Shown one piece after another: positions 33,695 to 42,011 of a stretch of DNA of 45,064 bases. Under the pieces are notes generated by a model that saw only the letters and a list, made by a program, of their open reading frames with translations, did no database searches and had not been told where the DNA came from. Origin of the DNA: Rhizobium ecuadorense (GTDB lineage Bacteria; Pseudomonadota; Alphaproteobacteria; Rhizobiales; Rhizobiaceae). Made by a program: the position numbers and the translations under genes. How positions within the stretch are numbered: the first letter of the stretch is position 1; each line of letters begins with the position of its first letter. The stretch is from the NCBI RefSeq assembly GCF_001187535.1, contig NZ_LFIO01000402.1, positions 1 through 45,064 of the forward strand, given 5' to 3'.

Positions 33695-33997
33695 ATGCTG
33701 TCGACGGAACGAGACTTCAGACGAGGCGGCGAACGGTTCCCTATCCCTTCACAAGGCGAAGTCGAAGGCAGGCTTCTGATGTTCGAAGTGGTTGCCGTCA
33801 CCTGCTTGCAGGAGCTTCTCGCCAAGCGGGACTCGCATCTTGTCTCTAGACTTCGCCAGAAGCTCCTTCGAAACCTGAAGGTAAAATGCGCCCCTTTGAA
33901 GCTATGTGCGGATGACGAAAGATCCGCGAAGGAATTCGCGCTTCAGTTGTTGAAGGCGGCCTTGCAAGAGGCGGAAAACGAGAGGCAGGCGGGTTAG
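33695..33997 (+). CDS. hypothetical protein upstream of ackA
   Basis: 100 residues, soluble, helix-rich: FEVVAVTCLQELLAKRDSHL, RLRQKLLRNLKVKCAPLKLC, AKEFALQLLKAALQEAENER. No family recognised. It has a strong site GGGAGGTC before its start, and ackA carries the same GGGAGGTCCC 22 bases later, so the two genes form an operon. Its role is probably linked to acetyl phosphate metabolism or stress. Confidence 0.7.
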   Translation: MLSTERDFRRGGERFPIPSQGEVEGRLLMFEVVAVTCLQELLAKRDSHLVSRLRQKLLRNLKVKCAPLKLCADDERSAKEFALQLLKAALQEAENERQAG

Positions 33998-34018
33998 CGA
34001 AGATCTGCGGGAGGTCCC

Positions 34019-35194
34019 ATGAGCAGAATTGCAGTTACCTTCAATGCCGGATCCTCAAGCTTGAAGATCGGCGTCTTCGAGATTGGCGCCGGTGGCGCTG
34101 CCCGGCCGCTGGCCAGAGGTGCGGCGACTGTTGATAAAAATAGCCGCCTCGCCTGCGAGATCGCCGGTGAGCCTCATGACGCCGACTTGCCAGATATCCA
34201 GGAAGTCGGTCCGGCTTTGATTGCCGAGGTCCTCTCCCGGCTCCTGCCGCAAGGTTCAGCGCCGACGGTGGTCGGGCATCGCATTGTTCATGGGGGTTTG
34301 GCCTTCACCGGCCCTGTGTTCTTGGACTTGGATATTCAGGCACGGATCGAGGAACTTGTGCCACTGGCGCCTCTGCACCTGCCCCCGGCTCTGAAGGTGA
34401 TCCGCGCTGTTCGGGCGACATATGCTGATGTGCCGCAGACCGCGTCGTTCGATACAGCGTTTCACACATCTCTATATCGTCTTGCCGCACGTTTCGCGAT
34501 TCCGCGCGAAATGCATGAAGCGGGAATCCGCAGGTATGGGTTTCATGGACTTTCCTACAAGTCCGTTTCTGAAAAGCTCAAAAAAATCGCTCCCGATGTC
34601 GGCAGCAGCAGGGTCGTATGCGCGCATCTGGGAAGCGGTGCGAGCCTTTGCGGGATGGTGGACGGCGTCAGCATCGATACCAGCATGGGCTTTTCCACGC
34701 TCGACGGGGTACCCATGGCCACCCGCCCGGGATCGATCGATGCGGGCGCCCTGATCCATCTTCTCCGCAACGAATTCCATGACGCCGACCGGCTCGAAGA
34801 TTTCCTCTACCACAGATGCGGCCTGCTCGGCGTCTCCGGCGTGAGTGGAGACGTGCGGGTGCTCGTCGACGATTTCCACCCGGCGGCGCGGGAAGCGTTG
34901 GACCTCTTCTGTTTCAAGATCGCCGGCGAGATAGGCAGGCTGACGGTGTCGCTGGGCGGCGTCGACGCCATCGTCTTTACCGCCGGTATCGGAGAGCATC
35001 AGCCGGAAGTCCGGAAGGGCGTGGCACGTCATCTCGCGTGGATGGGCCTCGACCTCAGCGAGCCTGCCAACAAGGCGAACGCGACGGTCATCAGTGCTCG
35101 GGACAGCGCGATAACTGCCTTCGTCATTCCGACCGACGAGGAGCAGGTGATAGCCGACGAAGCGCTTGCCGTTATTGGCAGACACGGTCTCTGA
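34019..35194 (+). CDS. ackA: acetate kinase
   Basis: 391 residues. Family sites: TFNAGSSSLKIGVFE, VVGHRIVHGG, SFDTAFHTSLY, IRRYGFHGLSYKSVSEKL, ICAHLGSGASLCGMVDG type block (here VCAHLGSGASLC), MGFSTLDGVPMATRPGSIDAG, FTAGIGEHQPEVRK. It converts acetyl phosphate and ADP to acetate and ATP, useful when respiration is limited. No pta is next to it in the window. The normal family length is near 400. GGGAGGTCCC precedes the start. Confidence 0.95.
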   Translation: MSRIAVTFNAGSSSLKIGVFEIGAGGAARPLARGAATVDKNSRLACEIAGEPHDADLPDIQEVGPALIAEVLSRLLPQGSAPTVVGHRIVHGGLAFTGPVFLDLDIQARIEELVPLAPLHLPPALKVIRAVRATYADVPQTASFDTAFHTSLYRLAARFAIPREMHEAGIRRYGFHGLSYKSVSEKLKKIAPDVGSSRVVCAHLGSGASLCGMVDGVSIDTSMGFSTLDGVPMATRPGSIDAGALIHLLRNEFHDADRLEDFLYHRCGLLGVSGVSGDVRVLVDDFHPAAREALDLFCFKIAGEIGRLTVSLGGVDAIVFTAGIGEHQPEVRKGVARHLAWMGLDLSEPANKANATVISARDSAITAFVIPTDEEQVIADEALAVIGRHGL

Positions 35195-35278
35195 CGATTC
35201 GGGGAAACGAACTTTCGCAAGCGGCATGGCGGAATGAACCGAACTTTCGCCGCTCCGTATCGACTGTGGCAAGATTGT

Positions 35279-37579
35279 TCAACCGGCTTCCAGCGAGCGG
35301 TAGATTTCTTCTTCCTGCGCAAAATGAAGGCGCGTGATAGCCTCCAGGCCGTGCAGCAGTCGCTGGACCTCATAGAGCTGCGCATCTGTCGGCACCTCGG
35401 CGGCAAACGCCTTGCACACATCGCTGAGGTTATGGATCTGCCGTTGGATCTCCATGTGAGTCCGGCTCATGCCGGCCAGAACGTCGGGTGCTGCCCTGTG
35501 CTGGCGCAGTCGCGCATAAACCTTCTCATCCTGTTTCTCGTGTGGAAGCAGGCGCTCACGGAGTTCGCGATCCAGCTTTTCGAGTTCGTTTTTTGTCTGC
35601 TCGCTGGGGAGGCGATGTATGCGATCCGCGGTGATGCGGATGTCGTCGATGACATCAGCCAGAGCCGCATGTTCCGCCTCCAATTGCAGCAGGTCTGCGT
35701 TGCTCAGTCGAGCGGATGCGGTACCAAACGACAAAGGCGGGCCAAGGGCGCGTAGCGCATTCATGATGGTGACGACGTCGATCGCTTCCTGAAAAAGCGC
35801 TCCTTCCACCGGTGTCAGATGACCAAGTGCGGCCGCGACCATACCTGCCATCGAGAGGGCCATGCCGGCACTGACGCTCTGCAGCGCAATCCTGCGCGAC
35901 CGTCGCGCGACGTGGATGGCGTCGACCAGCCGGTCCAGCCGGTCGACCAGGATCACGACATCCGCTGCTTCGGATGAGGCAGCGGCCCCCCGCGCACCCA
36001 TGGCAATGCCGACGTCGGCGGCCGCAAGCGCCGGCGCATCGTTGACGCCGTCACCAATCATCAGGACTGGGCGGCTTCTTGCTTGCTCCTTTTGCACGGC
36101 GATCGTCTTATCTTCGGGCTTCATTTCGCTGATGACCTCATCGACCCCGACAAAGGCGGCGACATCTTCAGCGACGTCGGCGCGGTCGCCGGTCGCAAGG
36201 ACAATGCGCGCGATGCCGGCGTCCCGCAGATGCCGCAGCACATAACCGGCTTCCGGACGAATTTGGTCAGCCAGCAGAATGGCTCCGGCCAGTGCGCCGT
36301 CGATTGCGACGATGACCGCGACCGTTCCGTCGCGCCGTATCCAGTTTTTGATTTCTTCACGAAAGTCCGAATTTTGAAGCTTCGCACTCGCGAAGTTCCA
36401 TCCGCCGGCCAGAACGTCATGCCCGCCGACGCGGCCCGTCAACCCGGAGCCGGGAGCCTCGCGCACATCCGAGGGCGTGTCGAGCACGAGCCCTCGCCCG
36501 CGGGCCGCGGTCACGAGAGCCTGCGCCACCACATGGGGAGAGCTCTGATCCAGCGACGCCGCCAGTCTGAGGACCTCGAGTGCGTCGAGATCGCCGCGCG
36601 CCTTTATCTCAATCAGCCGCGCACGGCCGTCGGTCAACGTTCCGGTCTTATCGAGGAGAGCGGTCCTTGCGGCTGCAAGCGCTTCAAGAGCGCCGCCATC
36701 CTTGACCAGGATACCTTTCTTCGCACAGCGGGAGATGCCGGACACGATGGCGACCGGCACGGCCAGTATCAGCGGACAAGGTGTCGCCACGACAATGACG
36801 GCCAGGGCCCGCGTCGCATCTCCGGTGAATGCCCAGGCGGATATCGCGATCGCCAAGGTCAGAGCCAGGAATAGCATGCCGAACCGGGCGGCCAGCCGCA
36901 CCATCGGCGCTTTGTTCTCCTGTGCCGCCTTGACCAGCCGGATGACTCCCGCGTAGGTGCTGCCCGCCGCGGCACGCGTCGCCTGCAGGTCGAAAGCATC
37001 GCCGGCATTCGTTGAGCCGCTCATCACCGCCTGCCCGGATTTTCGCCGCACCGGCAGCGCCTCGCCCGTCAGGGCGGATTCATCGAGCACAGCGGCACTC
37101 CCGGCAACGATGCCATCGACGGGAACAACTTCACCGCGGCGGACAAGAATGCGATCGCCGGGCACGATGGCCGACAAGGCGACGTCCTGGATGCGGCCGC
37201 ATTCATAACGGGCTGCGGTGTTCGGCACCCTGCCGAGCAGCGCCGTCATCTCCCGGCCCGCCCGGTTTTGGGCAAAGTTCTCCAGGAACTGCCCGCTGGT
37301 AAACATGAGCGCAACAATAATTCCGGCAAAATACTCGCCGAAAATAATGGCTCCGCCCATCGCCAGCGCCGCGATGAGATCGAGGCCGAATTCTTTCTTG
37401 TGAAGGCTGATCCCTACATCGATCAGGAGGGCAGCAAGGACAGCCGCCGTTCCCGTCGTCCACAATTGCGTGGCAACATGCGGTTGCCCCGCCAATCTGG
37501 CGAGCCCACCGGCGACCAGCGCCAATGTGACCAGGGGCAGCATCCATGTTTTTGCGCCACGCCAACCCCGTATCAGCAT
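35279..37579 (-). CDS. nia: P1B-5-type metal ATPase with C-terminal hemerythrin domain (Nia-like)
   Basis: 766 residues. No N-terminal metal-binding domain. The membrane metal motif is T-P-C-P at 266-269 (VVATPCPLILAVP), not CPC; phosphorylation site DKTGT at Asp310; hinge GDGVNDAPAL. After the last helices a tail of about 130 residues carries LEAEHAALADVIDD, LPHEKQDEKVYARL, SRTHMEIQRQIH and LHFAQEEEIYRSL: the H, H-x-x-x-E, H, H-x-x-x-E set of a hemerythrin-like di-iron site. The combination defines P1B-5 ATPases; S. meliloti Nia is described as moving nickel and iron and is expressed in nodules. Upstream lies an Fnr-type box at a longer distance (about 150 bases). Confidence 0.92.
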   Translation of the reverse strand: MLIRGWRGAKTWMLPLVTLALVAGGLARLAGQPHVATQLWTTGTAAVLAALLIDVGISLHKKEFGLDLIAALAMGGAIIFGEYFAGIIVALMFTSGQFLENFAQNRAGREMTALLGRVPNTAARYECGRIQDVALSAIVPGDRILVRRGEVVPVDGIVAGSAAVLDESALTGEALPVRRKSGQAVMSGSTNAGDAFDLQATRAAAGSTYAGVIRLVKAAQENKAPMVRLAARFGMLFLALTLAIAISAWAFTGDATRALAVIVVATPCPLILAVPVAIVSGISRCAKKGILVKDGGALEALAAARTALLDKTGTLTDGRARLIEIKARGDLDALEVLRLAASLDQSSPHVVAQALVTAARGRGLVLDTPSDVREAPGSGLTGRVGGHDVLAGGWNFASAKLQNSDFREEIKNWIRRDGTVAVIVAIDGALAGAILLADQIRPEAGYVLRHLRDAGIARIVLATGDRADVAEDVAAFVGVDEVISEMKPEDKTIAVQKEQARSRPVLMIGDGVNDAPALAAADVGIAMGARGAAASSEAADVVILVDRLDRLVDAIHVARRSRRIALQSVSAGMALSMAGMVAAALGHLTPVEGALFQEAIDVVTIMNALRALGPPLSFGTASARLSNADLLQLEAEHAALADVIDDIRITADRIHRLPSEQTKNELEKLDRELRERLLPHEKQDEKVYARLRQHRAAPDVLAGMSRTHMEIQRQIHNLSDVCKAFAAEVPTDAQLYEVQRLLHGLEAITRLHFAQEEEIYRSLEAG

Positions 37580-37700
37580 GCGGTGTTTCTCCTACCCGAG
37601 ACCGACGTGCAGAACGCGCCGGCAAGCCATCTTCGGCGTGCGCTAAAAAGGCCACGCCGGCGCCATGCAGGCGTCGCAGACCCGTTGAGCCTTGAGAATG

Positions 37701-37717
37701 CTCCTCCTGCGGAGGAG
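37701..37717. other. perfect hairpin in the nia leader region
   Basis: ctcctcc TGC ggaggag: a 7-pair stem with a 3-base loop between the Fnr-type box at 37723 and the nia start at 37579. If transcription starts near 37688 it lies outside the leader. If it starts upstream, it would be inside and could hide or mimic a ribosome site (GGAGGAG). Confidence 0.35.
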
Positions 37718-37722
37718 AATGT

Positions 37723-37736
37723 TTGAGCCAAATCAA
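37723..37736 (-). promoter_or_regulatory. Fnr/FixK-type box upstream of nia
   Basis: Plus-strand TTGAGCCAAATCAA (minus TTGAT-N4-CTCAA), centred about 150 bases before nia and 260 before the CBS/BON gene. One base off a full palindrome. Confidence 0.5.
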
Positions 37737-37850
37737 GAAGAGGCCGGAAAGTGAGCCCGGGGAGCACATTCGGCGTGCGGCATCAGTCAGCAGCACCTGT
37801 ATTTCCGCGGAGAGCTCATTCCAAAACCTGCACCGATTGCAAGGCCATAT

Positions 37851-37864
37851 TTGACGCCGATCAA
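37851..37864 (+). promoter_or_regulatory. Fnr/FixK-type box for the second CBS/BON gene
   Basis: TTGACGCCGATCAA (TTGAC-N4-ATCAA), centred about 131 bases before the start at 37989. Confidence 0.55.
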
Positions 37865-37988
37865 AGCGGTCCGCCTGCAGCGCGCTACCTTGGTTCCGTC
37901 GGCTCGGGTAACGGCCGGCCCGTTCAAAGATTTCGGTACACCGCGCTCATAGACGTGATGCGGTGTCCACTTCGTCATGGAGTCGAAA

Positions 37989-38711
37989 ATGCTCGTTCAA
38001 ACCATCATGACTGCGCCGGCGATCACCGTAGCGGCGTCCTCTTCCATTGCGGAAGCCGCCAAACTGATGCTCGACAACAGGATCAGCGGCCTGCCGGTCG
38101 TCGACGCCAACGGAACGCTCGTCGGCATCGTCAGCGAAGGCGATTTCCTGCGCCGCAGCGAATTGAACACCGAGCGTAAACGCCCATGGCTCCTCGAGTG
38201 GCTGGCCAGCCCCGGAAAGATTGCCGACGAATATGTTCGTACCCATGGGCGACGGGTCGAGGAAGTGATGACCTCGCCGGTCAGCGCAATTGCGCCGACA
38301 GCCGCCATTTCCGATGCGGTCAGATTGATGGAGCGCCAGGATATCAAGCGCCTTCCCGTCGTGGCCGATGGCAGGCTCATCGGCATACTCGCCCGCTCCG
38401 ACGTGCTGCGGGCACTCTCGCAGGCCCTGCCGCCCACCTCGGCTTCCACCAGCGATGCAGAGGTCCAGGCGGCGATCGAGGCCGAACTGGCAAAGCAGAG
38501 CTGGAGCCGCAATGGCTTCATCCACTGCCATGTCGCCAACGGCGTTGCCGAACTGACTGGCACGATTTTCGATGAACGCGAGCGTCTTGCCGCAAAAATC
38601 GCGGCCGAGAATGTGCCGGGCGTCACGTCGGTCAGGGATCTCCTCGTCTGGGTCGATCCCTACTACGGCATAGCGCTTCCGCCACCGGACGCAGAGGCCA
38701 GACAGGCTTGA
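37989..38711 (+). CDS. CBS-pair protein with C-terminal BON domain (second copy)
   Basis: 240 residues, same architecture as the protein at 463-1140: CBS 1 (LVQTIMTAPAITVAASSSIAEA, ISGLPVVDANGTLVGIVSEG), a variable insert, CBS 2 (VEEVMTSPVSAIAPTAAISD, IKRLPVVADGRLIGILARSD), BON (about 160-225, WSRNGFIHCHVANGVAELTG). The start at 37989 is favoured by GGAG and by alignment with the paralogue; 37977 is an alternative. Under an Fnr-type box. The two paralogues bracket the regulon region. Confidence 0.87.
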   Translation: MLVQTIMTAPAITVAASSSIAEAAKLMLDNRISGLPVVDANGTLVGIVSEGDFLRRSELNTERKRPWLLEWLASPGKIADEYVRTHGRRVEEVMTSPVSAIAPTAAISDAVRLMERQDIKRLPVVADGRLIGILARSDVLRALSQALPPTSASTSDAEVQAAIEAELAKQSWSRNGFIHCHVANGVAELTGTIFDERERLAAKIAAENVPGVTSVRDLLVWVDPYYGIALPPPDAEARQA

Positions 38712-38730
38712 AACTTCAGGGAGACAAACC

Positions 38731-38856
38731 ATGGGACATCCCTCGCCCGTCATTCGCAATGGTGCCGGCCGTTCCGGTTCGGTGAGGTCGCCGTGGCGGC
38801 AGAGCCGAGGCGCTGCCGAATATCTTCGAAGCGCAAACACGAGGACGGGACGCTGA
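38731..38856 (+). CDS. possible 41-residue leader peptide
   Basis: MGHPSPVIRNGAGRSGSVRS onward, Arg/Ser-rich, ending TGA one base before the start of the ABC membrane gene, with GGGAG upstream. It could be a translated leader coupled to the next gene or a chance frame. No family seen. Confidence 0.25.
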   Translation: MGHPSPVIRNGAGRSGSVRSPWRQSRGAAEYLRSANTRTGR

Positions 38857-38857
38857 A

Positions 38858-39835
38858 ATGCCGAAAAGTCTGTTCGGTTTCGTGTTCCTGATGGGCCGCC
38901 ATCACCAGATCGCGATCGCGGCTCTTTCTGTTGTTCTCTTTCTCGCCGCCACCGCGCCGCTGGAAGTCCAGAGGCGCATCATCAACGCCGCCACAGATGC
39001 GACCCCCTACCAGACCATCCTGATCCTCGTCCTTGCTTATCTCGGCCTTGTCCTTCTGGAAGGTCTGACCAAATTGCTGTTGAACATCTACCGTGGCTGG
39101 GTTGGCGAGGTCGCGGTCCGCTGGCTGCGCAAGTCGGCGCTTGCCGCTTCGGAACCCTCGAGCGGGGCTCCCATCGATGCCGTTGCCGAAGGCGTGCAGC
39201 TCTCGATCATCATTGCCGAGGCCGAACCGGTCGGCGGTTTCGTCGGCACCAGCATCTCGGAGCCGCTGCTGCAGGCCGGCATCCTTATAGCGGTCGGCGG
39301 CTACATGATCTTCCTGCAGCCCCTGATGGCGCTTGCCGTCGCCGTCGTCTTTCTTCCGCAGGTCGGTTTCGTGCCACTGATGCAAACGGCGATCAACCGC
39401 CGGGTCGAAACCAAGATCACCGTCATGCGTCATGTCAGCCAAAGCATGGTTCGGCATGTGGCAACGAATGATGCGCTCGATGCCCAGGGCGCCCGGGTGG
39501 AGAGGCTCTTTTCCCTGAACATGAGCATCTACAAGATCAAGTTCACGATGAATTTCATGATGAACCTGATGACGCAGCTGGGTTACGCCGGCATCTTCGC
39601 GCTCGGCAGCTATTATGTCGTCACCGGCAAGACGGAGATCGGAACCGTCGTCGCCTTCATTTCCGGGCTCTCCAAGATCAGAGATCCGTGGGGAGAACTT
39701 ATCGATTGGTACCGCGATGTGAGGGTTACGCAGGTCAAATATGCCATGATCCGCGATGCGTGTGCTGTTCCAGAAGCGCGAAGCGGGGCGTCCATTGATG
39801 ACGCGACGACTGCCACTGGCGCCATGAAGGCTTGA
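38858..39835 (+). CDS. stand-alone ABC-transporter membrane domain, no ATPase
   Basis: 325 residues. About six membrane helices in the ABC exporter type I pattern: RHHQIAIAALSVVLFLAATAP, ILILVLAYLGLVLLEGLTKL, LLQAGILIAVGGYMIFLQPL, FFLPQVGFVPL-like segment, LMTQLGYAGIFALGSYYVVT, TEIGTVVAFISGLSKIRDP. The protein ends about 30 residues past the last helix: no Walker A, signature or Walker B motif, and no ATPase gene follows. It is a natural truncation of a half transporter, or uses a separate ATPase elsewhere. It lies between two stress genes. Confidence 0.8.
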   Translation: MPKSLFGFVFLMGRHHQIAIAALSVVLFLAATAPLEVQRRIINAATDATPYQTILILVLAYLGLVLLEGLTKLLLNIYRGWVGEVAVRWLRKSALAASEPSSGAPIDAVAEGVQLSIIIAEAEPVGGFVGTSISEPLLQAGILIAVGGYMIFLQPLMALAVAVVFLPQVGFVPLMQTAINRRVETKITVMRHVSQSMVRHVATNDALDAQGARVERLFSLNMSIYKIKFTMNFMMNLMTQLGYAGIFALGSYYVVTGKTEIGTVVAFISGLSKIRDPWGELIDWYRDVRVTQVKYAMIRDACAVPEARSGASIDDATTATGAMKA

Positions 39836-39930
39836 AGACTTGCGGCGGCTACCGCGGGCCGAGGCGGCATCGAGGATATAATCCCGGAGCTTGTTGCTCC
39901 GAAGCCGATTTGAACATCGCCCGCACGCTC

Positions 39931-40755
39931 TCAATGTGACAACAGGACAGGCAGGGTGATGCTCGTCAGTATTGATAGGGTGGCGCCGCCGAGCACGAAT
40001 TCGCGCAGGCGAGAATGGCCGAAGCCGCCCATCACCAAAAGATCGGCCCGCACTTCGAAGGCTTTGCTTTGTAGCACCTCGCCGACCGGTTCACCACGCG
40101 CGCGCACTCGTGTCGTCTCTGCCGGCACCCCGCTCTTCAGCAGGTTCTCGACGAGATCGTCGGCCGTTTCATCTGCCATCGGCTTTTCGTCGATGACGGA
40201 AAGTACGAAGACCTTGGAAGCCTTCTCCAGGAAAATGGAGGCGTCATGGGCTGCCCGAGCGGCTGCGCGGCTGCCATCCCAAGCGATGGCAACATGATCT
40301 ATCCGGCCGCCGAAAGGCGCCGAGGGATAAAGGATGAGCGGCCGCCCGGACCCGAACAGAACCGCTTCGACGACCGGACGCGAGATCCCGGTCGATTCCA
40401 AAAGCACGAGATCGTAGGCGCGCGCCGCTTGCGCGAGCGCTTCGACGACGAAAGGCTCTTCAATCTTGATCTGCCGCGTGCGCGCATCGACAGAAGCCGC
40501 CTTTGCCTCGTCGACTGCCAGCCGGGTCAGTGCCGAGGCGCGCTTGCGGCTCAGCGCCTGCGCATCACGCGCCATCTTCGCCGCATCGATGATCAGCGAC
40601 GACAGCGCGTTGGAGACATTGGGAATAGTGATCTCCACGGCACAGACGGTCAGTGTTGCCTGCATGTGGTGCGCGAGTGCAACGGCATTGGAGATGATGA
40701 ATTCCGAAGTCGCATCCGGATAGGTGAGGAGCGGAAGAAAGATATGCCGTTTCAT
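39931..40755 (-). CDS. universal stress protein, two Usp domains (second copy)
   Basis: 274 residues: two Usp units (about 1-140 and 145-274). The second has IDHVAIAWDGSRAAARAAHDAS and ends ADLLVMGGFGHSRLREFVLGGATLSI, the G-x-x-G-H-S-R-x-R-E-x-x-x-G-G ATP-binding pattern. It resembles the rhizobial Usp proteins linked to low oxygen. A near-palindromic Fnr-type box lies centred 71 bases upstream. Confidence 0.9.
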   Translation of the reverse strand: MKRHIFLPLLTYPDATSEFIISNAVALAHHMQATLTVCAVEITIPNVSNALSSLIIDAAKMARDAQALSRKRASALTRLAVDEAKAASVDARTRQIKIEEPFVVEALAQAARAYDLVLLESTGISRPVVEAVLFGSGRPLILYPSAPFGGRIDHVAIAWDGSRAAARAAHDASIFLEKASKVFVLSVIDEKPMADETADDLVENLLKSGVPAETTRVRARGEPVGEVLQSKAFEVRADLLVMGGFGHSRLREFVLGGATLSILTSITLPVLLSH

Positions 40756-40819
40756 GATTTACTCCGAATGAGGATCGGGACCTGATGCTGGCATTTTGAA
40801 GCCTGCCGGGAGGCGCGCA

Positions 40820-40833
40820 TTGACATGCCTCAA
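40820..40833 (-). promoter_or_regulatory. Fnr/FixK-type box for the second Usp gene
   Basis: TTGACATGCCTCAA (TTGAC-N4-CTCAA), one base from a full palindrome; the centre is about 71 bases before the start at 40755. Confidence 0.5.
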
Positions 40834-41215
40834 AAGGAGCTTTGCGATCTCGAACGGTCAGAGAGGGGCTTGCATAGACAATCACATCTACGCCGGGGCG
40901 CTCTGGTGTTTCGCGATCGCAGTCAATCACCGATTTGTCCAGCTTGTTGATCGTGGAGAAAACGCCATTCCGCTGATCGGGATCACTTCAAGTGGGCATC
41001 GGGTGGCCAGCCTCATGTTCGGTCCTTCCGGCTTTCCGGACGGTGCTGACGTTCGGCGCGATCCGGTAGCGAGATTTAGGAGATCATCACTGCCATCCGG
41101 GCCAACGGTTTCTGCGCTGTGCAACGAACTGGCGTGCGCGGAAGGGACTTAAGGCTGGGGCCGAGATTGCGGCGTCGGCGGGATCGAAGCAGCTTTGCGT
41201 CCAGAGGGCGCATGC
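40834..41215. other. 382-base stretch without a gene
   Basis: Between the Usp promoter and the AraC fragment. Only short frames in all directions, no clear box, hairpin or repeat. It may be debris of the lost IS end or regulator front. Confidence 0.5.
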
Positions 41216-41482
41216 TCACTCGGCGGCCGGGCTTATCTCAGGCCTCAGATGGCGCCGGCGCCAGGTGGCGGGCGCCTCGCCGGTGCGTTTACGGAAGAAG
41301 CGGGAAAAATAGGCCGGATCCTCGAAGCCGATCTCTCGCCCGATGTCTTCCACCGAACGGACGGTGAACATCAAAAGGCGCTTGGCTTCCAGCAACCGCC
41401 GCTCCAGCGTCAATTCCTTGACGGACAACCCGAACACTTCGCGGGCCGCCTTGTCGAGGAGATGCGGCGTCGGCGCACCACG
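41216..41482 (-). pseudogene. C-terminal fragment of an AraC-family regulator
   Basis: About 88 codons: LDKAAREVFGLSVKELTLER, RLLEAKRLLMFTVRSVEDIG, GFEDPAYFSRFFRKRTGEAP are the second half of an AraC HTH domain. The N-terminal ligand domain is missing. The reading frame continues upstream straight into transposase sequence (joint near 41482), forming an accidental chimera. The break is best explained by an IS-linked deletion. Confidence 0.8.
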
Positions 41483-41886
41483 CCCGATCTGCACCAGCTC
41501 GCCATAGGCTTCGCGCCGCAACCGCGGCTGATGAAACGTCCGCCGCTGCTTGCGCGATAGCCAAAGGCCGGCATCCAACATCCAGCTGCGCAATGTCTCG
41601 CGCGACACACACAATCCATCGCGTTCGGCAAGCCTCTCGGCGGCCACCGTCGGACCGAAATCCGCATAGTGCTGATCCGATTGTTCGATGGTCGGCCGAT
41701 CGCCTTGTGGCGGATCGATGCCGCACCGGTCGTTCTGATGCGATCCAACAGCCGCCGCACCTGGCGCTCGCTGAGAGCAAGCACATGCGACGCCAACACC
41801 ATCGTCATACGCCCGTCGGCAACCTTCGACAAAACCTCGATCCGCTGCAGGTCACGCTCGCTCATCGCAATCAATCCCATCAGCAA
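41483..41886 (-). mobile_element. ISNCY-type transposase remnant
   Basis: N-terminal part: MSERDLQRIEVLSKVADGRM, LALSERQVRRLLDRIRTTGA, SIRHKAIGRPSNNRIS in one frame; then, after a frame change near 41690, YADFGPTVAAERLAERDG, LCVSRETLRSWMLDAGLWLS, RKQRRTFHQPRLRREAYGEL in another. These are consecutive blocks of ISNCY-family transposases, with about a dozen residues missing at the break. The catalytic C-terminal half is gone, replaced by the AraC fragment. The element is dead. Confidence 0.8.
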
Positions 41887-41918
41887 TCTCCGCCGTCATC
41901 AAAAAGCGGGGAGAGTGT

Positions 41919-41958
41919 GACATTCTAACTTTGCAGAAACAGGACATTCTAACTTTGC
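41919..41958. repeat. two 16-base direct repeats at the IS end
   Basis: GACATTCTAACTTTGC occurs at 41919-41934 and again at 41943-41958. They lie just outside the transposase start and look like terminal or subterminal transposase-binding repeats of the element. The opposite end was not found. Confidence 0.6.
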
Positions 41959-42011
41959 GGCTAATGGGAATTATGGAACTATTTCGGCAGTTCAGCCATG
42001 CCGACCTGCCA

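Noticed and set aside
40927..41215. Short frames between the second Usp gene and the AraC fragment
   Set aside because: No ribosome sites or family resemblance; composition typical of chance frames.
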